Shown: one piece after another, positions 33,846 through 41,110 of the stretch
Position numbering within the stretch: position 1 is the first letter of the stretch
Layout: the number at the start of each line of letters is the position of its first letter
Assembly (NCBI GenBank): GCA_036419695.1
Contig: CP143946.1
Location: 4,396,001-4,460,000 of the forward strand
From: [Clostridium] symbiosum
GTDB lineage: Bacteria; Bacillota; Clostridia; Lachnospirales; Lachnospiraceae
Direction: 5' to 3'
DNA length: 64,000 nucleotides
Position numbers and translations under genes: made by a program
The notes under the pieces: model-generated
What the model saw: only the letters and a program-made list of their open reading frames with translations
Told to the model about the DNA's origin: nothing
Databases searched by the model: none

Positions 33846-34775
33846 TTACCACACTCCTTTCCCAGTCATCTTTTTAGAGACAAGATGAGTAACCAGAACC
33901 AGGAAAACTCCGACTACGCCTTTAATCAGTGCTACTGCCGTCGCCAGGGAATACTGGCCGCTTTCAAGTCCAATACGATATATATATGTATCAAGAATAT
34001 CAATCACACTGTTGACGGACTGGTTTGTAAAGTTGAATACCTGGTCGAATCCGGCTGTCATGAAGAAGCCCAGATTCAGGATAAACATTGTAGTCATCGG
34101 TGTAATCAGGGCCGGCAGGATAATGTAACGGATGATATCCGTCCTCTTCGCGCCGTCCACGGTGGCTGCCTCATAAAGGTCGGGGCTGATAGCCAGGATT
34201 GCCGTGAAATACACGATGGAATCCCATCCAAGGCTCCGCCATCCCTCCGAGAAAAACAGAACCCATCGGATTGCTCCCTTATTCGTCATAAAGTCAACCG
34301 GGTCGATTCCAAACCAGCCCATGATCTGGTTTACCGCGCCGCCCGAAACCGACAGCATGGAAATCCAGATACCCGCGATAACAACCCATGAAAGGAAATG
34401 CGGCATATAGGAAACAACCTGAACATATTTCCGGAACTTTCCGCACCGTATCTCATTCAAAAGCAATGCGAAAATCACAAAAAACGGGAACAGCAATATG
34501 TACTTCATAAAGCTGATAATCAGCGTGTTTCTCAAAATCTCCATAAATGTGGACGACTTGAATATCATGTTAAAATACTTAAGCCCCGCAAATTCCCACG
34601 GCCCCTTGGCCTTGTAATTGCAGAAGGCCAGCCTCATGTTGATAATGGGCCATACCCTGAAAATCAGGAAGTAGATAATCGTGGGCGCCAGCATCAGGTA
34701 AAGTACCCTGTCTTTCCACATTCTCTGCAGCGTTTTATTTTTATTTCCTGTTTTCTTTTCTACCTTTGCCTGCAT
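33846..34775 (-). CDS. Carbohydrate ABC permease (YteP/LplB-like, CUT1)
   Basis: 309 residues from the ATG at 34775, with GGGGGAG upstream. The helix-loop pattern of LplB: YLMLAPTIIYFLIFRVWPIINMRLAF and the EAA loop EAATVDGAKRTDIIRYIILPALITP. First gene of the importer unit, immediately downstream of the LacI-type operator. Confidence 0.92.
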   Translation of the reverse strand: MQAKVEKKTGNKNKTLQRMWKDRVLYLMLAPTIIYFLIFRVWPIINMRLAFCNYKAKGPWEFAGLKYFNMIFKSSTFMEILRNTLIISFMKYILLFPFFVIFALLLNEIRCGKFRKYVQVVSYMPHFLSWVVIAGIWISMLSVSGGAVNQIMGWFGIDPVDFMTNKGAIRWVLFFSEGWRSLGWDSIVYFTAILAISPDLYEAATVDGAKRTDIIRYIILPALITPMTTMFILNLGFFMTAGFDQVFNFTNQSVNSVIDILDTYIYRIGLESGQYSLATAVALIKGVVGVFLVLVTHLVSKKMTGKGVW

Positions 34776-34819
34776 ACAGGCTCCCCCTTTTCTACGCACT
34801 GTACATTTCTGTAATTTTA

Positions 34820-34873
34820 AGTAACCGGTTTCTCTCTAATTGGTATTATAACACAGTTAATCTTTGATATCAA
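34820..34873 (-). promoter_or_regulatory. Promoter and LacI-type operator of the ABC importer unit
   Basis: On the minus strand -35 TTGATA (34868-34873), a 17-bp spacer, -10 TATAAT (34845-34850). About 10 bases after the -10 box lies AGAGAAACCGGTTACT (34820-34835), with the palindromic core AACCGGTT, which recurs exactly at 39684-39699 in front of the other unit. A repressor bound here would cover the transcription start. The LacI gene at 35324 is the obvious candidate. Confidence 0.8.
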
Positions 34874-35050
34874 TTGTATATTTTATTAAATTTACCACCC
34901 GTGTTTTTTAGCATATTGCACTATTTATTGGTTTTTCCCTGGAAAAGCCTGTTCTTTACCACTCTGTACTCTCTTTATTTTAGATAAACCGTTTTCCTAA
35001 TTCTTCCTATTATTTGGCTATTTATGTTAACTCTTACTTGATTTTCCACT

Positions 35051-35067
35051 GTAAAAGCGCTTTTCAG
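35051..35067. promoter_or_regulatory. cre-like or second LacI-family operator
   Basis: TGTAAAAGCGCTTTTCA is a near-perfect palindrome around GCGC of the kind bound by CcpA or other LacI-family proteins. It lies about 180 bases upstream of the importer promoter, between it and the LacI gene's terminators. Its role is unproven. Confidence 0.5.
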
Positions 35068-35077
35068 CATGGCAGGC

Positions 35078-35201
35078 GTCCTATGATGGGACAAAGAATC
35101 CCGCCCGCGGGATTCCTGCGCTGCCGCGCGGTTGCTCCAACGACTATTTACCTCCGCGCGGCATGTGCATCCTCGCGGAGCGTTTTTTGATTCATAGGAC
35201 G
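35078..35201. repeat. Nested inverted repeat with CGTCCTATGA ends
   Basis: CGTCCTATGA (35078-35087) and TCATAGGACG (35192-35201) enclose further stems: AATCCCGC/GCGGGATT and GCCGCGCGG/CCGCGCGGC. No flanking duplication was found. A related single end (GTGTCCTATGAA) occurs at 53663-53674. It may be another small mobile or REP-like family. Confidence 0.55.
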
Positions 35202-35223
35202 TAATTTCCTATGAATCAAAAAA
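35183..35223. terminator. Bidirectional terminator-like perfect palindrome
   Basis: TTTTTTGATTCATAGGA and TCCTATGAATCAAAAAA are perfect inverted repeats of 17 bp separated by 7 bases; A and T runs at the ends fit termination in both directions. Confidence 0.7.
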
Positions 35224-35273
35224 GATACAGGAAGCGAATCTTTCCTTCCGGAAATTCTGCTCCCTGTATCTTT
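35218..35273 (-). terminator. Intrinsic terminator after the LacI-family gene
   Basis: On the minus strand AAAGATACAGG pairs with CCTGTATCTTT and is followed by TTT; about 50 bases past the stop at 35324. Confidence 0.75.
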
Positions 35274-35323
35274 CAAATTGAGTTTCATTATTAAATTTCT
35301 TTGTCCGTATGTCTTATTCACGT

Positions 35324-36367
35324 TTATTTTTCGTATTCCGCATCATAATCCCGCGCCTTTGTTGTTTTGCGCAGCTTCAGGGTAGGCTCCACCACCATAT
35401 GGCTGAGTCCCACTTCCTCTCCCTCAATAATCCGTATCATCTGTTTTGCCAGATGCTGCGCCATCTCATAGTGAGGTTTGGAGACGGTAGACAGGGCCGG
35501 GCGGAACACTTCCGCCAGCTCGATATTATCAAAGCCCATGACCTCTATCTCCTCCGGTATCTTCTTCCCCGCATCGAGAAGCCCGGAGATGACACCGATC
35601 GCAATCAAATCGCTGCCCGTCATAATTGCGTCAAATTCAACCTTTTTTTCTAACAGCTCTTCTGCCGCCCTGCGCCCGAATTCAATGGAATATTCTCCCG
35701 AAAGCGTCAGTTTCCTGTCAAACTCAATTCCATGTTCCCTGAGCGCTTCCTTATACCCCTGCAGCCTCTGTTTGGAACCGGAAAGCTCCGTATTTCCTTC
35801 CACGTAAACAATGCGTCTGTTTCCGCCACGCAGAAGATAGGAAGCCGCTTTTCTGGAACCTTTCACGTTGTCACCCGTGATGCTTGCATCGCTCACGCTG
35901 CTGTCGAAGGTACGCCCAAGGAGTACCAAAGGCACCTGATACTTTCTGTACTGCTCCAGAAACGCCTTGTTGGAAATACCGGAACAGAGGATCACGCCGT
36001 CCACCCTCTTATCCACGAGCGACATAAGTAACCCCGCCTCTTTTTCCGGATTGTAGTCGGAGTTGCAGACAATGACCGAATAATCCTTTTTCTCCAGGTA
36101 ATCACTGATTCCCCTGATAATTTTCGGATAGAAAAAGTTGGATACATCCGGAACTATCACTCCTATCATCCTGGATCTCGACACCGCAACCCCTCTGGCC
36201 AGAGCATTGGGCCTGTAATTCAGTTCTTCTATTACTTTGCGCACCCTCTCTTTCGTGGCTTCGCCGACACCGCACGGGCTGTTGTTAATTACCCTGGATA
36301 CGGTCGCCTTGGATACGCCGCAGATTTCCGCAATCTGTGAAATGCTGTATTTTGTCTTTGTTTCCAT
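35324..36367 (-). CDS. LacI-family transcriptional repressor
   Basis: 347 residues from the ATG at 36367 (GGGGG 7-8 bases upstream; an ATG six bases earlier is too close to it). N-terminal helix-turn-helix SISQIAEICGVSKATVSRVIN, hinge helix RPNALARGVAVSRSR, then a periplasmic-binding-protein-like effector domain (SRMIGVIVPDVSNFFYPKII...). The hinge is of the type that inserts into a central CpG step, in keeping with the AACCGGTT operators at 34823 and 39690. It follows the kinase gene and is probably autoregulated through the operator at 39684. The inducer is likely a sugar or riboside handled by the pathway. Confidence 0.93.
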   Translation of the reverse strand: METKTKYSISQIAEICGVSKATVSRVINNSPCGVGEATKERVRKVIEELNYRPNALARGVAVSRSRMIGVIVPDVSNFFYPKIIRGISDYLEKKDYSVIVCNSDYNPEKEAGLLMSLVDKRVDGVILCSGISNKAFLEQYRKYQVPLVLLGRTFDSSVSDASITGDNVKGSRKAASYLLRGGNRRIVYVEGNTELSGSKQRLQGYKEALREHGIEFDRKLTLSGEYSIEFGRRAAEELLEKKVEFDAIMTGSDLIAIGVISGLLDAGKKIPEEIEVMGFDNIELAEVFRPALSTVSKPHYEMAQHLAKQMIRIIEGEEVGLSHMVVEPTLKLRKTTKARDYDAEYEK

Positions 36368-36482
36368 ATACATTCCCCCGCCTGATTTAAGACTTAAGCA
36401 GCCGCAGGCGCTCCGCCTTACGGCTTTTCAGGGCTGTCCCGAGTATGTGAAGCTTGTTTTTTTGCAAGAGATGCATCACACG

Positions 36483-37376
36483 CTAAGGCAATTCCGTTTC
36501 TTCTACCTGCTTTTCCCAGGGAATAGAAGGCGCAGCCCCTTTTCCCATTACGGTAATGGCCGCGGCTTTTGTTGCCCTCAAGAGAGCTTCTGGCACCGTG
36601 TTCCCCTTTACTTCCGAGGCAATAAAATACCCTGTAAATGTATCACCGGCCGCCGTCGTATCAACCGCGTTGACACGGAAAGCCGGCTGTTCATAGCGGT
36701 TTTCACCGTCGTAATAAATGCATCCCCTGCTGCCGAGCGTCAGAAGAATCACAGCCCGTGGATATTTCTCCCGCAGAAGACGCGGAATTTCCTCCTCCTT
36801 AGCCTCCTGTCCGCAGATATCGGCTCCCTCCACCTCATTCAGGATAAAGCAGTCCACGAGTTCTAACGGCAGCTCCAGCAGTTCCTTTGTTGCAGGAGAA
36901 GGATTCAGGTAAATCTTCATCCCCTTTTCCGATGCCTTTTCGATCAGCCCGGCAAGTCCGTTTATCTCGTTCTGAAGCAGAAGGATATCTCCCTCCCCGA
37001 AATGAGACAGCGTTTCATCTATCTGGCCGGACGTGATTTCCTGGTTTGCACCGCCGTACAAAATGATGCAGTTCTGTCCGTCCTTATCCACCTGGATAAT
37101 CGTATGGCCTGATACTCCGTCCGTCTTACGCACAAATTCTGTATTAACGCCGGATTCCGCCAGAAGTTCCAGCAGTTTATCTCCGTCATTCCTGCCCACG
37201 GCGCCTGCGTGCCAGACCTGTGCCCCTGCACGTGCCATGGCGATAGACTGGTTCAGTCCTTTCCCGCCGCAGAAGACTTCCATCCCAAGGGAACTCATCG
37301 TCTCACCGGGACGTATGAAATGATCCACGGTATAGACATTATCAATATTCAGGGAACCAAAATTCAATATTTTCAT
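36483..37376 (-). CDS. PfkB-family carbohydrate kinase, ribokinase-like
   Basis: 297 residues from the ATG at 37376. The ribokinase fold opens with ILNFGSLNIDNVYTVDHF and has GGKGLNQSIAMARAG (substrate-binding GGKGxNQ), LNPSPAT, and the catalytic anion hole DTTAAGDTFTGYFIAS (family pattern DTxxAGD). Length and motifs fit ribokinase best. In this locus it would phosphorylate ribose released by the ADP-ribosylglycohydrolase-like enzymes. It lies between the long glycohydrolase gene and the LacI gene in the same orientation. The 106 bp between it and the LacI gene hold no feature I can name. Confidence 0.9.
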   Translation of the reverse strand: MKILNFGSLNIDNVYTVDHFIRPGETMSSLGMEVFCGGKGLNQSIAMARAGAQVWHAGAVGRNDGDKLLELLAESGVNTEFVRKTDGVSGHTIIQVDKDGQNCIILYGGANQEITSGQIDETLSHFGEGDILLLQNEINGLAGLIEKASEKGMKIYLNPSPATKELLELPLELVDCFILNEVEGADICGQEAKEEEIPRLLREKYPRAVILLTLGSRGCIYYDGENRYEQPAFRVNAVDTTAAGDTFTGYFIASEVKGNTVPEALLRATKAAAITVMGKGAAPSIPWEKQVEETELP

Positions 37377-37508
37377 CCTTACACCCAAACCTTTCTCCTG
37401 GCTGCTGCGCACTCCAAAATCAGCATTCCCGTGGACATCAGCCTGACCTTTCCGTTATTTATGATACTGTTTTATGAATTACATGTTTTTTATTTCCCCT
37501 TGTTTTCC

Positions 37509-39629
37509 TCAAACTTCTTCACGTATATCCTCGTAGGCGAAGTCCGCATAGGAAGTGCGCCCAGTCTTCAGTGAACCGCAACCGAACATTCCGTTTGCAA
37601 ACCCGTCATCCTCCGCTTCCAGAACCTTCTTTCCGTCAATTTTAAATTCTATGCGGCCGTTGATACATTCCATCTCCATTCTGTATTCTCTGTCATATTC
37701 CCACGGGAAATCACACTCAGCCAGCGTCCGGAAACCGAAGTCGTTCTTGAGTAATACGGCCTTTCCCTTCTCATCAAAACCTGCACCGTAAAAACGCTTT
37801 GCGCCCTGCGCTCTTGCGATAATCAGGTGGGATGCGCCGTGACGCGGCGTAACAGACGCAGAAACTCTGTAATCCGTACTGTAATAATTTCCGGTATAGG
37901 CAAAGGCCTCCTCGTTACGCATCAGGTTAAGCGTGCCGCCATACAGGTCCCATGCCCCGTGATCGGTGGAGAACGGTGTGACGCAGCCGAATTCTTTTTT
38001 CTGTTTTTTAATATCAATCGTGTAAGCCGACGGCCCGCTAATCGTAAAGTCATCCAGATAAATAAGGCCAAGGCTCTTTTTCTTTGAAGGGGAATATCCC
38101 TCAATCACAATTCCGACCTCATCCACAATGTCGCCGTCCACATCGGGAATCGTGAATTCGACGCTGATCCACTGTTCCTGAATAAGTTTGATATAGCCCT
38201 GAAGCAGATTTTCTTTTCCATAAACCGTATGTACATAAGGGGCGATTCCGAGCGTCTCCCACCCCTCCCACTGATCCAGGTAAAGTTTCATCGTTACCTT
38301 CTGTCCCGGATATGCGGTTGGGGAGAATACAGGACTGTATCTCTCATCCGAGAAATCATTTCTTGTATAAAACGGTTTGTAGAACACCTTGCACTGGTCT
38401 CCGCGCACCATGCGGTCCACCAGGATTTTAAGGGAGCCGTTGCCGCTGTATGCCTGATCCTGCGAATGGGACAGGGCGCAGAAGAATGGATCCGAAAGGC
38501 GCATATTGTGGGTACTGCCCGGCAGTTCAAAGTCAAAATGGACTTCCCCGTTTTTAAAGCTTCCCGCCAGTTCTGCCGGAGCCTCCTCTCCTCCCAGGCG
38601 GTAACCGAGCAGTGCCAGCTCCTTTGAGAAGGTCGGTATGTCGAGGATATTCAGATATCCTGAAATACTGGAACACACAATTCCGTCGTTAATCGGCTTC
38701 CTGTAACGATCCGGAATGCCTTTAAGTCCGCAGGCCACGCCGAGAACCGTGCCCACATTGCCCGCATTGCAGTCCGTATCCCAGCCTGCCATTGTCGCTA
38801 TCTCAACGGTTCTGTCAAAATGTCCTTTGCCATAGGCCATCGCCATAAAGCAGACTCCGGCATTGGGAATAATATGGCATACCCCCTGGTATTTGTCATA
38901 TCCCCAGTCGCGCACCAGCATCTGGTAGCAGTCGCGCCATGATTCCTCCTCCGGATGGGCACGGTAGAAATCGAGAACCGCATCGGCCACCCGGTGATAC
39001 AAGCTGTCCTTTGGAATCTCGGCAAGCCCTGTCTCCATTATATCAAAAATATCGTCTGACTCAAATGCCCTGGCGATGGCTGCGCAGAAAAATCTGGCTC
39101 CCAGCACGCCTTCCCCGCCGTGGGATACGCTGGCCGCAGCCTCGCCGTAATCCGCGGCCTTCTTCGGATTGCAGGGATTTACCAGTCCCCATGTATCGAT
39201 AAAAATCTGGCCTCCGATCTGTTCCGCCAGAATCAGCCCGTTCTGCTCGATAGAACCCGACTGGGGCGCTTCGATGCCGTTCTTCAGGTTCAGGTAAGCG
39301 GTATGCTCGGTACTTGTTCCATAGCCGCCCCACCAGAACATGCCGACGCCCTCCCTGGCATAATTGAGCCAGGCTCTGGCAACATCCTGCGGTACAAGCT
39401 CCCTGTCTTTTGCATCATCATAGAGAGCCCTGATAAAAAATACAGGGCCGTTGGCATCATCATCGGCTGCAAAATTTTTAAATTCCTTCACGTAATCTGT
39501 GATTTCTCCATAAGTCTTCCGTATTCTGTCATAACTCCAGATAGTCGGCTCCACCGGAGCTCCGAGACGAATTCCGATATTCATTCCCAGAAATCCCGAA
39601 TACACTTTTTCCAGATAATCTTTCACCAT
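37509..39629 (-). CDS. Large multidomain ADP-ribosylglycohydrolase-like protein with lectin-like C-terminus
   Basis: 706 residues. The first about 340 residues are ADP-ribosylglycohydrolase-like, with variant metal motifs: AADDDANGPVFF in place of (S/T)TDDT and GWDTDCNAGNVGTVLG for the C-terminal Asp cluster. The middle (about 350-520) is beta-rich, like a carbohydrate-binding jelly roll (GSLKILVDRMV...). The last 180 residues resemble the concanavalin/LamG-like domain of 3-keto-glucoside hydrolases (DYRVSASVTPRHG, GRIEFKIDGKKVLEAEDDG). No signal peptide, so probably cytoplasmic. GGAGG lies 9 bases upstream. First gene of the kinase-LacI operon. Substrate unknown; a ribosyl or glycosyl conjugate is my inference. 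Confidence 0.8.
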   Translation of the reverse strand: MVKDYLEKVYSGFLGMNIGIRLGAPVEPTIWSYDRIRKTYGEITDYVKEFKNFAADDDANGPVFFIRALYDDAKDRELVPQDVARAWLNYAREGVGMFWWGGYGTSTEHTAYLNLKNGIEAPQSGSIEQNGLILAEQIGGQIFIDTWGLVNPCNPKKAADYGEAAASVSHGGEGVLGARFFCAAIARAFESDDIFDIMETGLAEIPKDSLYHRVADAVLDFYRAHPEEESWRDCYQMLVRDWGYDKYQGVCHIIPNAGVCFMAMAYGKGHFDRTVEIATMAGWDTDCNAGNVGTVLGVACGLKGIPDRYRKPINDGIVCSSISGYLNILDIPTFSKELALLGYRLGGEEAPAELAGSFKNGEVHFDFELPGSTHNMRLSDPFFCALSHSQDQAYSGNGSLKILVDRMVRGDQCKVFYKPFYTRNDFSDERYSPVFSPTAYPGQKVTMKLYLDQWEGWETLGIAPYVHTVYGKENLLQGYIKLIQEQWISVEFTIPDVDGDIVDEVGIVIEGYSPSKKKSLGLIYLDDFTISGPSAYTIDIKKQKKEFGCVTPFSTDHGAWDLYGGTLNLMRNEEAFAYTGNYYSTDYRVSASVTPRHGASHLIIARAQGAKRFYGAGFDEKGKAVLLKNDFGFRTLAECDFPWEYDREYRMEMECINGRIEFKIDGKKVLEAEDDGFANGMFGCGSLKTGRTSYADFAYEDIREEV

Positions 39630-39683
39630 TTTTTATGCCCTCCTGCGCACTTGCACACTGTAATAATTAGTCGAACTTTTCAT

Positions 39684-39731
39684 AGAGAAACCGGTTACTC
39701 TAATTATACTGGATCCGTAAATAGATTGCAA
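39684..39731 (-). promoter_or_regulatory. Promoter and LacI-type operator of the glycohydrolase-kinase-LacI unit
   Basis: On the minus strand -35 TTGCAA (39726-39731), a 17-bp spacer, -10 TATAAT (39703-39708), and then the operator AGTAACCGGTTTCTCT (39684-39699). The 16 bases are identical to the operator at 34820-34835 but in the opposite orientation relative to its promoter. Expected to be repressed by the LacI-family protein encoded in this unit. Confidence 0.8.
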
Positions 39732-39753
39732 GCAGAAATGTTTCTTCTGGGGG

Positions 39754-40290
39754 ATGGGAGAAATGAGGATGCGGCAGGAAGAAGTGGTATTGGGATGGGA
39801 GGCAGGGAAAGTGAGTCTTCAGTCCCGGGCGAAGGGGATTGGCAGGACGGGGAATCCGAGCCGAAAAAATTCCTACGGGGACTCGCTCCCGCTTGTGGAA
39901 TGCGCAGCGGCTGCTAGCTTCGTGTGTCTTCTGCTTTGTGTGTCTGCTCCTTTGCCTTTCTACTATTTTCTAATTCCTCTGCCCTATCTTCCTCTCCCTT
40001 TGAAAAAGAGGCCACCGGCCTCTGCAGGGCCGACGGACTGGGGCCGATCCCCTTCGCTGGGTCTTCAGTCCCATCGACAACCTGCCCGGGGGAAGGAGGG
40101 TGAAAATATTCCGCAGGGGACCTTGGAATCCGACGGTGCTTACCGAGGTCTTATACGAGGTTAGCAGCCGCTTCGCATTCCACAAGCGCAAGCGAGTCCC
40201 CGTAGGAATTTTTTTACCCGTATTCCCCCCCTCCGCAACCATCCTCGCCTGGGACTGAAGACCTCACCCCCATCCTCCCCAGTCCATCCC
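39754..40290. repeat. Composite palindromic element, copy 3 (degenerate)
   Basis: Carries GAGTCTTCAGTCCCGG at 39813-39828, GGTCTTCAGTCCC at about 40060-40072 and GGGACTGAAGACC at 40251-40263. The right arm (40060-40263) is complete and folds like those of copies 1 and 2. The left part from 39813 matches the right arm of those copies in inverted orientation (GGAATCC...AAAAAATTCCTACGGGGACTCGCT) but stops at about 39925, so one half-arm is missing. The central arm is replaced by a C/T-rich stretch. Approximate ends. No gene in this interval. Confidence 0.75.
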
Positions 40291-40401
40291 CCTGCAAAAG
40301 CCCCCTCATTTTTCAACCTCCCCTTGCTTTCCCTCCCCATCCTTCCTATAATAAGATTATAGCATCACGAAAATAATGTTCTGAGAGGGAATCACACGCC
40401 A

Positions 40402-41082
40402 ATGAAAAAAATCCTGATTGTAGATGATGACAAGCGAGTCGTAAAAATGTTGGAAGAATATATGAGACTGTATAGTTTTCTGACCCTGTGTGCTGAAAAC
40501 GGAAAGGACGCCCTGGCACTGTTTGACGAAACCGTGGATCTCATTATCCTGGATATCAATATGCGCGGAATGGACGGCGTCGAAGTGTGCCGCCGCATCC
40601 GGCAGCTCAGCAACGTTCCGATTATCATGTTAAGCGCAAATGCCGCTTCCTTCGACAAGGTACAGGCCCTGGGCGCCGGAGCCGATGATTACATTGTGAA
40701 ACCGTTCGATCCCGTGGAACTGCTGGCCAGGGTGCGCGCCCATATCGGGCGGGTGGAACGTTTTAAGGCCTCGCGCACCATGGAAGCTCCAATCGAATTT
40801 GAGGATTACAAGATATACCGCAGCGCATACCGGGTAACAAAGGGAAACGAGGAGATCCGCATGTCCAACACGGAGTTCCGTCTGCTTGTCTACCTGGTCG
40901 ATCACGCTTTCACCGCGGTCAGCAGAAAACAGATACTGGCCGACGTATGGGAAAGCGATCTGTATGATGAAAATATCGTAAATACTTACATTAAACGTCT
41001 CCGCCTGAAGCTGGGCGGCGGGGAGGGCTTCATCAAATCCATCCGCAGCGTCGGATATATGTTTGAAGCCGAACTGCGGTAA
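40402..41082 (+). CDS. OmpR-family response regulator
   Basis: 226 residues. Receiver domain with ILIVDDDKRV, the phosphoacceptor D51 in LIILDINMRG, the Thr/Ser position as IIMLSANA and the Lys in DYIVKPFDP; then a winged-helix DNA-binding domain (about 130-226) with ADVWESDLYDENIVNTYIKRLRLKLG. Convergent with the sensor kinase gene, only 28 bp apart: an unusual arrangement, since such pairs usually form an operon. The cognate partnership is inferred from adjacency. Confidence 0.93.
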   Translation: MKKILIVDDDKRVVKMLEEYMRLYSFLTLCAENGKDALALFDETVDLIILDINMRGMDGVEVCRRIRQLSNVPIIMLSANAASFDKVQALGAGADDYIVKPFDPVELLARVRAHIGRVERFKASRTMEAPIEFEDYKIYRSAYRVTKGNEEIRMSNTEFRLLVYLVDHAFTAVSRKQILADVWESDLYDENIVNTYIKRLRLKLGGGEGFIKSIRSVGYMFEAELR

Positions 41083-41110
41083 TATTGGGCGTACAGGAGC
41101 CCCCTCGCCA

